From: Xenoacremonium recifei
Lineage: Eukaryota > Ascomycota > Sordariomycetes > Hypocreales > Nectriaceae
Direction: 5' to 3'
Length of the DNA stretch: 64,000 bases
NCBI GenBank assembly: GCA_012184525.1
Contig: WOFQ01000077.1
Location: 31,904 to 95,903 of the forward strand
Part shown: piece by piece, positions 1 to 10,691 of the stretch
Position numbering within the stretch: position 1 is the first letter of the stretch
How the letters are laid out: every line of letters starts with the position of its first letter
The notes under the pieces: model-generated
What the model was told of the DNA's origin: nothing
The model's input: the letters and a program-made list of their open reading frames with translations, nothing else
Database searches by the model: none
Position numbers and translations under genes: made by a program

Positions 1-2
1 GC

Positions 3-398
3 TTCTGTCCGACGATGTTTGTTACTGCGCTAGATACAGATGAAGATATTATCGAGGAAGCAAACTCTCGAGACGGAGGTCTATCGGCATCTATTTTTAC
101 GAGTAACTGGGAGCGCGGATTGATCATGTCTAGAGAACTAGACTTTGGAAACGTGATGGTAAACCTACAAACGAACCATGTTGATGGTATGTCTAAACTA
201 TAACAGTCTGTGCCGCCCTCTCTAACTTGTATTATAGCGGCAGGTCCAGTAACTGGCTGGAAGCAAAGCGGCTGGGGTAGTGGTTTCGGAAAACATGGTA
301 TTGAGGAGTTTCTCCATCTCAAAGCGGTTGCATTCGGCTATACCGCTGGTGAAAAGCAGCTAAGTGTAGCTCAGAGAAGATACGAGACGATGAATTAG
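3..398 (+). CDS. Aldehyde dehydrogenase, C-terminal part only (5' end outside window)
   Basis: Two exons are visible, 3-186 and 238-398, separated by a 51-nt GT-AG intron (187-237). The translation carries the end of the NAD(P)-dependent aldehyde dehydrogenase fold: a stretch like GLSASIFTSNWERGL, then FGNVMVN, then the conserved KQSGWGSGFGKHGIEEFLHLK block that closes the family. The catalytic cysteine and the nucleotide-binding region lie upstream of the window, so substrate class cannot be judged. The stop is at 396-398. The family oxidises aldehydes to acids; no specific substrate is claimed. It points the same way as the permease at 3 kb but is separated from it by an oppositely oriented gene. 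Confidence 0.85.
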
Positions 399-1184
399 TT
401 AGTTAAACAAATAGTGATGGAGAACCCAGACAAAAAACTGGGATGATTGGAAAAGCTATAACGGAATACTAGTAAAGGCGCCTTTCCGTGGTCGTAAATT
501 TCTCTCCCATTGCAAACATTGGTTTACAAGGTTGCACGGAACTAGAGTCCTAGCAAACTTGGTAATTTAATCAGAGCTGCGTCCCATTCGATTAGCTGTG
601 AGGACCTGCCTCGCCAGCAACAAAGATTATTCCGTTGCAGCCCGTTGTGATTGCACTTGCAGGTGGTCGTTTAGGGCTAATTCCATGGATTTAAACTTTT
701 CTCTTGCGATGTTTGTTGTCCTAGCGCGCCGTGGGTTTGATGAAACGTATGAGCTCTTCCACTAGTACGGGCTTGAAAACGTGTTCGCAATGAAATTTGT
801 AGATGATGAAACATTTGTTTATTCCCTGAGTAAGAGCGTCTTGCTGGTGTTTCACTACCTTCCGAAATCTCTGAAGAGTCTGGTCGGTTCTTGATGTCGA
901 GCTTTCCTGGTCTTGGAGTGGATTGGTAGGTCGATAGCTAGAATTCTCCCACTAACCGTTCTCAAACTCGAGAAGGATTATCTCTTCATATGTAAACGTA
1001 ACCCTCTAATAGTAGGATACATTGGTCCTCATCTTGCCCAGGTCTTTGTAGTTTATCTCAAAGAACTATTCTAAGATATAATTTCCAGTATTCTAATAGT
1101 TTAGTGGTTTTCGTTGTGTTCTGCTAAACAAATGCTTCTGAAATACTACTAGAGACGCGAGATCTCTTCTATCTGGTTCTTTTA
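399..1184. other. Intergenic region, no gene seen
   Basis: About 790 bp between two convergent genes. I see no long reading frame, RNA gene or clear repeat in it; it should hold the two 3' UTRs. Confidence 0.6.
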
Positions 1185-2271
1185 CTAAACCTTCTGGTCT
1201 GCTAAACGTTTCCACACATACTCCCCAGCTTGAACCGGCTCATAATGAGACCCCTCCTCGTCTGAATGGCAGGTACTAAACGGCAAAGGTGCTACAACCG
1301 TCTCGTAGCTCGGACCAAAGAAGAAAGGAATCGTGTAACGTTCTTTTCCAGTCTTATTAATAACCCGATGAAGGGTGGACGTAAAGACGTCATTTGACCA
1401 TCGTGACATCATGTCACCTATATTGACAACGAAAGTACCTTTGATAGGCGGCGCTTCGATCCATTCTCCTTTACTGTTGAGAACCTGCAGTCCAGCCTCT
1501 TCTCCCTGGCATAATATCGTGAAACATTCAATATCTTGGTGCGAGCTAATTCCAAGAGCGTTCACGGTATCTGGCTGCTGGGGTGGATAATGAATAAGCC
1601 GCATCATTGCCCCTGGTCTGCGGAACATTCCATCGAAATACTTCTCTGGAGCGCCCAGCGCGGTCGCGAACAGACGGATAAGACGTCTGCCAAGAGTGAG
1701 ACACTCCGCATAGTAGGGCGACACACCCTCCTTGAAACCCGGAAGGTTGGGCCAGTAGTTCGTGCCTTGCATCAAGTTCTCTCCCCATACTATAAATTCG
1801 TCAGAATGAAGTTACAACTTTACAATGGAACCCACCCTCATCTAGTGTGTCAGAAGCTTTCAAAGGGTCTAACTCGGTCTCGTAACCCCAGTTGAAAGAT
1901 TCATTCAGATCCGGTTTACGTGCCGCTGTTGAGTCGGCCTTAGTATCTCCTTGGCCCTCGTAACCGCGGAGTAATTTATTCTTTCGAAAGTGTGTCTCGT
2001 TTTTCTGATGTAGTGGCAGTGCGAAGAACATTTTTCCTACCTTGAAAGCTTTATCAATCATGGCTTGCGGCAGGCCGTGATCTTTAATGTAGAAAAACCC
2101 CACTCTGGTGCAAGCGTCAAAGACTTGCGCGATAACATCTTCATGGGGTGATTCGAGTGAGATGATTGGAATTTCATTGAAGCTTGCTTTCCGGGACTCA
2201 TTGGACACGACAATCCGTGTATTCCCCGAGAACGAGGTATGGATGGATGGCGTTTCGACAGTGGGTGACAT
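1185..2271 (-). CDS. Isopenicillin-N-synthase-like Fe(II)/2-oxoglutarate dioxygenase
   Basis: Exons 2271-1836 and 1789-1185 with a 46-nt intron give about 346 residues, the usual size. The N-terminal DIOX_N domain contains IPIISL and RVGFFYIKDHGL. The C-terminal jelly roll contains the iron triad: His and Asp in SSHQDIECFTIL and the distal His in STLHRVI. The 2-oxoglutarate-binding Arg is in RYTIPFF, where Thr replaces the usual Ser of the RxS motif. The gene is transcribed divergently from the NCS1 nucleobase permease at 3012, with 740 bp between them holding GATA-type sites. Fungal thymine 7-hydroxylase belongs to this family, so oxidation of an imported nucleobase is a reasonable guess, but the substrate cannot be read from the sequence. 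Confidence 0.88.
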
Positions 2272-2537
2272 CTTGTAAATCGGTGCGTCGTGGACGTTAG
2301 ATTATGTTGAATGCAATTTGTTCTATCCCGTGTCACATGTATAATAGGTAGGTTAGTGTATGTCAAGACGGCCGTCATGCGAGGTCTGAGAGTTTCATAC
2401 TAGCGAGCTGAATGTTGTAACTACTAATACTCAAGCGAAACGCATCATCTGGGAGAGAAGAGGGACTGTCAACTCACTGAGACGGCTAACGGCATATGAG
2501 GAGCTTCGCTGTACTCTGTATATCATAGACCATAGTT

Positions 2538-2700
2538 GCTTATCTTTCAGTTACCAGGGACTATAGACGCTAACCGGGTGACACTTATCTCCAACTCCCG
2601 TATCTTTGGTTTCCGCCAGGGATTACAGATAGTAGCAGTTAATCCTTGTCACCAGCTGTCTTATCTTTGAGTTTTACCAGGGTTCATAGATGCTAAGCGC
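2538..2700. promoter_or_regulatory. Three imperfect ~60-bp repeats with GATA-type sites in a divergent promoter
   Basis: Units begin near 2538, 2598 and 2659. Each reads roughly TATCTTT, then a CCAGGG block, then an ATAGA-GCTAA-like end. Exact TTATCT (AGATAA on the other strand, the HGATAR core bound by fungal GATA factors such as AreA) occurs at 2540, 2585 and 2661, with a further TATCT at 2601 and a forward GATAG near 2628. The position between a dioxygenase and a purine/pyrimidine permease suggests nitrogen-catabolite control; this is inference. Confidence 0.5.
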
Positions 2701-3011
2701 TTTCCTGCGAACATTATTGCCGGAGTTGTATCTGTAAAGTGGGCCGTACACTCGATGATCAACAACACTTCCAATCCAGAGTCTGGATACGATATAACGC
2801 CATTGAAACTAAAACTAGATCTACCCAACGAGAGTTGAGCGGGATCCGATCGCATGGATTGATAGGGACTCGCCGAACATTGTGTACGGGTCCGGGCGTC
2901 CTCCGACATCTCACTGGCAGCCATCTGCGAAACAGATTCATTACTGGCGCTCTCCTCCGTTCCTCGTCCAAACCACAAAGTGTCACCGATATAATACTGA
3001 GTAGACCTCAA

Positions 3012-4649
3012 ATGTTTTACAAAGAGGTAGCCGTGGATCCTTCTATCATTAACATGCCGAACGACGTCGAGATGCAGCAAGACCATTACATGGCTGCTTC
3101 TGCCAACGATAAAACACCATCGGATGAAGGGCTGACGAAACCCGGCGTTCCTGATAGCACTAGGTTACCGTCAATCTGCGAAGTTGATAGCGCCAATGTA
3201 TTAGGTGGTATATTCGCTAAGCTGCTCTCCATGGAAGCCACCCTGGACCGCAAACTCGGGGTCGAGTCTCACGCCATCGAACGGATTCGTGCCGAAGACA
3301 AGGTACCTCAGTCATGGCATCAGCAGGCGGCCATGTTCCTTCTCTGGGTGGGTGGTCTTCTTAATATCTCTACCCTCTCTACTGGCATCTTGGGTGCGCA
3401 GCTTGGTTTCGACTTCAGTCGCAGCGTAGCCATCACTGTTTTCGGTAACCTGCTTGGAGCTGCCGTTACTGGCTGGTGTGCTACGCTTGGTCCTGGCACT
3501 GGTTTACGGCAGATTTCCATTTCACGGTACAGTTTTGGGTGGTATCCATCCAAAATCGCCGCTGCATTGAACGTTATTACCCAGGTCGGCTTCTCTTCTC
3601 TTGCCTGCATCACAGCTGGCTCGGCCATCTCTGCTGTCTCAGACGGCAAAGTCAATACTGCTTTGGGTATAATCATCATCGCCGTAGGAAGCACTGTGGT
3701 CAACTTCTGCGGTCTCAAAGCAGTCATTCTCTATGAGAAGTATGCCTGGACTGTCTTCTTCATCCTCTTCCTCGTCATGTATGCAGTGATTGCGCCCCGA
3801 GCAGAGATCGGCGTCGAGACCGAGCTTAGTGGCGCTGACTTGAGCGGGAACACGCTCACTCTACTTGCTGTTATGTACGGCTTCAGCGTCTCCTGGTGCA
3901 CATTGGCAGCAGACTACTATGTACAATACCCAATCACCACTTCTCGAGCCAAGGTCTTCATTCTCTGTACCATGGGCATTACGGTCTCGACTAGCGTCAA
4001 CATGCTGCTTGGCTGTTGCATTGGAAGCATGATTAGAGTCGACAAGACCTTGGCCGATGTCTATGCCAATGAGGGAATTGGCTTCTTATTGCAGAAGCTG
4101 TTGTATCCTCGTGGCTACGCTAAATTCACACTGGTGGTCTTATCATTGGCTGGGATAGGTCAGAACAGTATTAACCTGTACTCCTGTGCTCTCTCGATCC
4201 AGCAATTTGCCCGACCTTTTGCCAGCATACCTCGATTCATATGGTCTATCCTACTCTTTGGTGTCGTAGTTGGGCTGGCTATTGGTTCTGGAAGCTCCCT
4301 GAGCACGTACCTTCTGAATTTCTTGTCCCTGCTTGGCTACTGGATGACTTCCTTCTTCGTGTTGATATTCGTCGAACACTATATTTTCCGAAAGGGCTCC
4401 TTTGCGAATTACGACTTGGAGGGATGGAATGATCCAAGGCGTCTTCCTCTGGGCGTCGCTGGTTGTATCGCTTTCTTCATTGGCGTGATCGGCTGGGTCC
4501 TTGGCATGGTCCAGACATGGTTTGTCGGCCCTCTCGGTGGTCTCATAGGAAGTGACGGTGGGGATATTGCAAACGAGCTGACGTTGGTACTCACGCTGGT
4601 TGCATTCCTTCCACTGAGGTACTTAGAGATGAAGTATATGGGGCGTTAG
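3012..4649 (+). CDS. NCS1-family purine/cytosine permease (Fcy type)
   Basis: One uninterrupted exon. The frame stays open upstream to 2739 but has no ATG there; the first ATG is at 3012 (545 residues), another is at 3054, and either gives the family length. A hydrophilic N-terminus leads to about 12 membrane segments. Recognisable NCS1 features are PGTGLRQISISRYSFGWYPSK near the second segment, the SLAGIGQNSINLYS stretch and the C-terminal EHYIFRKG. The Fcy2/FcyB branch imports adenine, guanine, hypoxanthine and cytosine with protons at the plasma membrane. It is divergent from the dioxygenase at 1185-2271. A second, different NCS1 gene lies at 45869. Substrate is not certain. Confidence 0.88.
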   Translation: MFYKEVAVDPSIINMPNDVEMQQDHYMAASANDKTPSDEGLTKPGVPDSTRLPSICEVDSANVLGGIFAKLLSMEATLDRKLGVESHAIERIRAEDKVPQSWHQQAAMFLLWVGGLLNISTLSTGILGAQLGFDFSRSVAITVFGNLLGAAVTGWCATLGPGTGLRQISISRYSFGWYPSKIAAALNVITQVGFSSLACITAGSAISAVSDGKVNTALGIIIIAVGSTVVNFCGLKAVILYEKYAWTVFFILFLVMYAVIAPRAEIGVETELSGADLSGNTLTLLAVMYGFSVSWCTLAADYYVQYPITTSRAKVFILCTMGITVSTSVNMLLGCCIGSMIRVDKTLADVYANEGIGFLLQKLLYPRGYAKFTLVVLSLAGIGQNSINLYSCALSIQQFARPFASIPRFIWSILLFGVVVGLAIGSGSSLSTYLLNFLSLLGYWMTSFFVLIFVEHYIFRKGSFANYDLEGWNDPRRLPLGVAGCIAFFIGVIGWVLGMVQTWFVGPLGGLIGSDGGDIANELTLVLTLVAFLPLRYLEMKYMGR

Positions 4650-5074
4650 AGGACAGCGAATTGATTTTTAGGATTAGGATAAGAACAAACACGTTTACTA
4701 ATAAACATTTTAGATAGTAGGTAAAAGCTCTCACTTAGTCGCTGTTTTGATATTCTGTCCTAGACTGATCTTATCTAATAACTTTGATAGCTTACCAATT
4801 TCACTACCTAAGCCAGAGTCTCTGAATCTAAAACCAAGGTCTTGCATGCATCAGTACAGCCTTGACATCAAAGTCTACTGATATTGTTTATGCACTTAGT
4901 CTAGCTATGTTCTCCTTACTGTCCAACTCGCTTTTATTCTCAGGAGATATTACTTTTTGGATTGTTGACTTCGTACAAACAAATCTCCCAACATAACTAC
5001 ATCGTCTATTACCACAAGCTTCACGTTGTTGCCACTTCCTGATACAATGACAACCTGTACCGAACTCCATGTAA
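4650..5074. other. Short intergenic stretch, possible 3' coding extension
   Basis: AT-rich 3' flank of two convergent genes. A cysteine-containing frame on the minus strand (5054-4888) could be a last exon of the secreted-protein gene that follows; otherwise nothing is seen. Confidence 0.4.
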
Positions 5075-5942
5075 TCAGATAAACTCACCCTCTCCGTGAC
5101 AACGAGTGAGAGGGAGTGTTGTCTGGTTCTTGATACATCCGGTGATAGCCCCAGAGATCCAGCCGACTCCATTATAATCTTGACTCTCGTAAGAATCTGC
5201 AATCCACGTTCCTGTCTGTACTAGAGCGCCGGGGCGGCCGCAGAAAGACCTTCCATACCTGCGATTCTTGAACGGCATCGTTATCATCACACCGGCCTGT
5301 CCTCCTAAGACAGTCACCTTAGTCTGGATCAGGGTCGTGGTTGTCCATGTATAGGTGTAGTCGATGCTCAGACTGACTGCCAGCACTTTTTCCATTATCG
5401 TGTAATCCACACCAGTTGAGACAGAGATCGAGTTGCCGACACTGTAACTGTTTGCAACGAAGACGTCAATACCCGTCCCGGCACCGATTATGACCGGCGA
5501 CATTTGCACGTCCCAATCAACGAATCGCTCAGTCCGATCAGTTACAATAATCGTAGATAGGCAGTCATCACGAGGCTGAAGGTTGTTTTCAGAGGTGAAG
5601 TTGAGCCAAGACTCGTCGATTGGAGGGGCCTGTGACTGAATGCCCTTAGACTCCAGTATCTTCAGATAATCATCTTGATGCACCACCTCAGCTAAACATT
5701 GCACATAGTCGGTCAGCATCGCCCTAATACTAAACAAGTTCGATACTTGAGGTATATATCGTGAAGTCTGGATACTTGCCATGATCATTCTCGTAGACAA
5801 GAACTTCGTACTCTCGGAGAAGAGTTTTGGAAGTCGAGTTTCTGGCTACAAGATCGCTGATATCCAAAGCAGGGAATCCCTTAACAAAGTCTATCGCGAA
5901 GAGCGATAAGAGAACCGAGCGCAGCATTCTGAGTTGTTTCAA
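5075..5942 (-). CDS. Secreted protein of unrecognised family
   Basis: Exon 1 (5942-5776) and exon 2 (5729-5075) join across a 46-nt intron, giving 273 residues. The N-terminus is a clear signal peptide (a basic start, then a hydrophobic run ending near VKG-FPAL). N-glycosylation sequons NST, NFT and NQT follow, and the middle is rich in Ser, Thr and Val with few cysteines. The 3' end is doubtful. A gtgagt donor at 5088 lies just before the stop. Using an acceptor at 5055 (34-nt intron, unusually short) adds a cysteine-rich tail ending at 4888 (324 residues). Using a later acceptor (50-nt intron) gives a shorter tail without cysteines. I do not recognise the family and assign no function. Confidence 0.6.
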
Positions 5943-6866
5943 CGAGTTGAATGTTACAGCTTAGGCTTGACTCCCGATCAATTTACAGAGAAGGAGCTGA
6001 TAGAACCATGGACGTATCCTCATATATACCTAACTACATCGTGAATAGACATTCTTGATAGTCCATCTGATTTCCACTTTTCTGTGTCACATTTTAACTA
6101 TGCGGATCCTTCGGGGAAGCCGCACAGCCCTGGATGTTTGATGTCTACACCTTCCAAATTTGAGGTGCCTTCAATCCATGGGTTCGATAAGCAACTCAGA
6201 AGTATCATCGAACACGGATGATCTTTCATGCCATGTCATCCGACAGTATAAAACCGAAATACCCAGGTTCCAAGGCGAATCTTAGTGCTAACACAAAGTG
6301 CCCACTTCATCTCGGACCGACAATGCGCACGGCACTGAAAGGTGGCGCGTAATTGGCTGAAGCTGCTATGCTCGTTGTCTGAGTTTTGACTCTGCCAAGC
6401 ACGAGGAGCTTTGACCTCGTCTATTTCTATTAATGCCGCACGCGTAAAATGGGGCGCAAATACGAGAAAGCTGTGGCTTGGGTAAACCTTAAATCGTCAT
6501 CCCTTGTCAATCGGGCGAGTTTCGTATTATTCGGTAATTCCAAGACGGGGAGTTCAGAATGTAGGGAAGGGGATAGGGGCATCAGCTAACTGAGTAATTC
6601 TGCAGAATAGCCAGCAGAAAGCTAAGACCCCAATCATGTCCTGCAATCAAAATATCATTGCGGAGTGTTTCAAATATACCTTCCGCGGGCGCTTGACATT
6701 GGAACTATTCCAAAATCTACGGGGAATACCAGGGTTAGCTTCCTGAAATTACAGCGCTCCTCAGGATGATTGATATATAGCTATATATGCAGGCAATCAA
6801 CTCTAACATTCCCTAACGATACAAGTGGTATTCTGAACTTGCTTTACAGTTGCACACTTATACGCG
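5943..6866. promoter_or_regulatory. Divergent promoter region of two secreted-protein genes
   Basis: About 920 bp without a convincing gene. A TATA-like tract (TATATAGCTATATATG) at 6773-6789 lies about 80-95 bp before the start of the cysteine-rich protein gene and is a plausible core promoter. Confidence 0.45.
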
Positions 6867-7397
6867 ATGCAGTTTTCAACAGCTTCACTTCTCATTGTGC
6901 TCGTCTCCGGGTAGGTACATGATTTGGCCTCACCCAAGCTTATACTGAGTTCGGTTTCTGTCCACAGGGCAGCCGCAGATCTACACTATGCATCGGCATG
7001 TGTCGGACCTATTGACTCTGTGACCCTCGGTTATGAGATTCTTCTTAATTGTGAGCGGTTTGGCCATCTTGACGGTCCGTTACTGACCTTGGGTAGCCAC
7101 CAGCTGCGCCTGCGATTACTACAAGAATCGCGATACAGGCGACAAACAGTGGGATCAATGTCCAGACTGTACTTTCGTGTGTTTAGAATCATATATCATA
7201 AGCCCTCCACCTTTGCTGATTGTCATGTAGGACGGCTTAGTCTGTAATTCTGCAGGACAGCATATTGGCGGAGACGAGGCAAGCCGGTTTCTTCATACCT
7301 TGTACCTGAAAGTTATGAATGCTAATGACCACTCTCTTAGATGACTTATTACTGCACAACGTATTGCGGAGCACAGGGCGCCCAGTCAGACAGTTGA
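6867..7397 (+). CDS. Small secreted cysteine-rich protein, five exons, one GC-AG intron
   Basis: Exons 6867-6910, 6968-7050, 7097-7176, 7231-7278 and 7341-7397 join in frame to 103 residues. Introns are 57, 46, 54 and 62 nt. The last starts with GC (GAG|gcaagc, the preferred GC-donor context) and has a CTAATGAC branch-like site before its AG. The protein has a signal peptide (MQFSTASLLIVLVSG) and eight cysteines: ACVG, SCACDYY, QCPDC, VCN, YYC and YCG. A SAGQHIGGDE block precedes MTYYC and CGAQGAQ. I have the impression of similar small fungal secreted proteins with a HIGGDE-like motif, but cannot name the family. No single frame spans the gene, so it would be missed without splicing. Function unknown; it could be an effector-like or antimicrobial protein. 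Confidence 0.72.
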
Positions 7398-7660
7398 TGG
7401 CGACAGGTTGCATCAATTGAATCAGATGAGTCGGACGAATCAATGGATGTTAGTTTTACTAGGAAGTCGGAATGGGATGGCCTAGCGCGGAGGAGCTCGA
7501 GTGTGAGTTATAAGATCTTGGTCGTTATGGCATCATCTGATGCTCTGTTAGGTATCATTAGGGAGAGCCTTCAGCCGGGGAGAGAATACAGACAAGAGCA
7601 GCTTTGTGATGGACGCACGACAAGAGAAATCCAAAGCATCTTACTGTGAGGGAGTAAAAC

Positions 7661-8924
7661 CTAGTAGCTCTTTGGTAGGCCTAAAATACGCTGCCCTATA
7701 TAATTCTTAATCATCTCTGCACTGATAGGGGCAATTCTTGAAAGTACAGACTCCCGAAGATATCGCTCGACATGGTACTCTTTCGCATAGCCCATCCCTC
7801 CATGGGTCATCACTGCTCTCTCGGCGGCCTTGAACGCAGCTTCAGCAGCTAAACATTTGGCTGCGTTGGCATATTCGCCATCCCTATAACCTTGATCATA
7901 AAGGCATGCTGCTAAATAAATCATTAATCTTGCACTTTCAACGTTCATCCAGCATTCCGCTAAAGAGTGCTGGACTCCCTGATACTTTCCGATCGGTAAA
8001 CCGAAAACCACTCGTTCGTTTGCGTAGTTGCAGGCTCGCCGCAAAGCGGCATACCCGATTCCTAATGCTTCTGCTCCGACAAGAATACGCTCGGCATTCA
8101 TACCATGCATAATCAACCTAAACCCATCACCCTCCGTGCCGACTAAATCACAAGCAGGCACTCTCCAGTTACCAAAGAAAAGAGTATTTGTGTCTACTAC
8201 TAATCGGCCAAGTTTCGGTATCTCGGTGATCTGAACGGCCTTGCGATCAAGATCGGTATAGAACAAGGAAAGCCCTTCAGTCGGTTTCTTAACCTTATCT
8301 AAAGGTGTAGTTCTGACTAATATCAGAATCTTTTCTGCAACCTGTGCTATTGAGATAAAGACTTTAGAACCGTTAAGGATATATGAATCCCTATGGCCAT
8401 CCCTCCTGCCCTGTGACTGTAACCGCAGTGTGTCCAAACCTGTGTTGGGTTCTGTAATACCGAAGCAAGCTCGTTCCTTCCCCTGGATCAACGGAACTAA
8501 CCAGCGCTGCTTTTGCTCCTCAGTCGCAAACTTGACCACTGGCTCGAGACCAAAGATATTCATATGCACCGATGAAGCTCCATTCATCCCAGCGCCAGAT
8601 TCAGAGATAGTTTGGAGCATCGTCGCAGCCTCAGAAATCCCAAGTTCGGAGCCGTCGTAGTTTTGTGGCATACAAATGCCCAGCCAGCCCTTTGAGGCCA
8701 GATCATTGTACAACTCCCAGGGGAACTTGTGTTCGGTGTCTTTGTCTAGCCAATACTCGTCGGGGTATTTTTTTACAGATCTTTGCAATCACTTCACGGA
8801 TTGAGCGTTAGGAGTCTGTCCAATCTGGAAGATTGTTCGGCAGATACTCCGTCGCACGGGCATGAATGAGCCGACAGGCGAAGTGAACTGGAAGTTTCAC
8901 GAATCGTCGTGGAGACGGGAGCAT
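7661..8924 (-). pseudogene. Mitochondrial acyl-CoA dehydrogenase, disabled by a nonsense codon and a frameshift
   Basis: From 8788 down to 7661 a long frame encodes most of an acyl-CoA dehydrogenase. It includes YPDEYWLD, GWLGICMP, the FAD-site FGITEPNTGLDTLRL, HGMNAERI and the C-terminal THGGMGYAKEYHVERYLRES. That frame has no ATG before residue 40. Upstream, a frame from ATG 8924 starts with a basic, mitochondrial-type presequence and runs to TAA at 8810-8808. It then continues as RSIREVIAKICKK and falls out of frame at a run of seven A (8774-8768 on the plus strand). Reading CAA instead of TAA and six A instead of seven would restore the family pattern SQRSIREV...KKYPDEYW. It therefore looks like a recent pseudogene, or carries two sequence errors. 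It belongs to the acyl-CoA cluster with the lyase/hydratase and CoA-transferase. Confidence 0.75.
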
Positions 8925-9445
8925 GATCTCTTGCTAATTGAAAGAAAGGTTTGAAGTGCAATAGCAAATCTTGTATGCATTTTCTTGGCCCAATACAGCA
9001 ATATCGGAAAGAATAGTGGAGCTGGAGACTTGCTCAGGAAGCAAATGAATGATTTGCAACCTGAAGATTGAGTAATTCAGTGCCGTATAATGCAGTCCCG
9101 TAACTTAGACTCAACTTGCACCCGAACACCCAAGTCGATAGCTAGACAAACATATAGCAACTCCTTCTGTCCCTGAGTAAGGTAGGCATATAACTTGTGG
9201 GGTTGTGGGAAAATCTTGAAAGCCGAGGCTATCCAAGGTAGCCGAGGCGAACATGCTGCAATTTGAAAGTAGAGCAAATTTTGTCTTTCATAGATATATC
9301 GAGACATGACGCATTCACTTGCTACAAAATAGCGACCGCCTCTTACAACACCATCGTGTGACCAATGACAGATGAAATCCGTTGAAAATCATAGGTCTAA
9401 GATACAATGATTGATTGAGATGTATAGGACGTTTCAGATTACTTT
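8925..9445. other. Intergenic region, nothing recognised
   Basis: About 520 bp between two genes on the minus strand; only short frames, no repeat or RNA gene seen. Confidence 0.5.
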
Positions 9446-10691
9446 CTATCCGGAGGGTTCGTCAATCAGGTAGACTAGTTTCTCTGCTTTAACCTTGCCC
9501 GTCTCCAAGTCCTGAAGGCCCTGGATTACACCCTCCAGACCACCTCTCCCAAGCCGGTGGTGATGCGGCCGCAGACGTCCCTTTCTTGTCAACTTTGATG
9601 GAATATAAAACAAACCAAGACACTTGTGGCTTACCTGACGCAGTAACTGTTCCGTGAGATCGTAGAATTGAGCTCCAAATTTGAAATCTTCCTCACTAGC
9701 TGGCACTTCGGTAGGTCCGAACTTGAAATGTTGCCCAAATACAGTGTACATCAAGGTTGACACGGATTTGACATCGTTTCGGGGGCTTTTGATCGGCAAG
9801 ATTGTGCCGTAGACAGGATTCAGTTCTGATGATGTCGTAAGTGCATTGGCACAAATATCGGCCGACTGATGAACGCTGACGGTGTCCCATGCATATTTCA
9901 AGCGGTTTTGTGTGAGATTGCGGATCTGCGAGCCTACATCCGCATCGTGATAATCAACGACAAAATCGGCTCCCAGATCTTTGACGTAGTCGAAGTTTGC
10001 TGCCGAGCATGTAGTGATGACGGTGTAACCGGACCTGATAAGGGTCAATAATTTAAACCTCAGGGAAATGGCATAAATATTACTGTTTGGCAAATTGGAT
10101 GCCCAAGGCTCCGGTCGCAGTTCCGCCACCATATATAAGGACAGGGATATTATTTCTCTCGGCAGGGGCAGTAGCCGGCGGGAGTTGAAGCTTCAAAGCT
10201 TTTTGATACAACCCTTGCCCAACGGTGATGCATCCCAGTCCCATTGTGGCAGCTTCTTCGAAGCGGAGTGATTGTGGGATCTTCATCTGCAAGTTCCCCA
10301 TAACGGCAGCGACCTCTGCAAAGACACCATCATCGGGATTCACAAGGTTAGCACCATGTGCGCAACCGAAGATTCTGTCTCCAGGTTGCCAGGTTTTCGT
10401 GACAGACTTGCCGACTCTCTGAACGATACCAGCATAGTCACACCCTAAGATACAGCCATCCTTAGCCCGTCGGCCCCTGACGTGCCGCCAGTCAGTGGGG
10501 TTCAGAGCGACGGCAACAGGGCGTACTAGCACGCAGTCGTCTCGTAGGTGCGGGACTGGGCGAGAGTTATCCACGCGGGCTTCGTCGCCACTGACAACAA
10601 CAGCCTTCATGGTGCTTAGCTGGCGCAGTAGTAACGTGGGTGGCCGAAACAAAAGCTGAGCTTTGAGAGACGTTTTCGAGAAAAATGACAT
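9446..10691 (-). CDS. Zinc-type medium-chain reductase (MDR, enoyl-reductase-like)
   Basis: Three exons (10691-10084, 10034-9635, 9592-9446; introns 49 and 42 nt) give 384 residues. The core is an MDR oxidoreductase: ALNPTDWRHV, GCDYAGIV, PGDRIFG, then the Rossmann motif YGGGTATGALGIQFAKQSGYTVITTC and a C-terminal GGLEGVIQGLQDLETGKVKAEKLVY. This is the non-zinc-retaining quinone/enoyl reductase branch that includes fungal trans-acting enoyl reductases and ToxD-like proteins. The first 27 residues are basic and hydrophobic and end in LLRQLST before MKAVVV, which looks like a mitochondrial presequence; a start at 10610 would remove it. It lies within the acyl-CoA cluster, so reduction of an enoyl-CoA or keto intermediate is plausible but unproven. 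Confidence 0.85.

Noticed and set aside
2739..3011. N-terminal extension of the NCS1 permease up to 2739
   Set aside because: There is no ATG in it and it overlaps the promoter repeats' downstream flank; the first ATG at 3012 gives the normal length.
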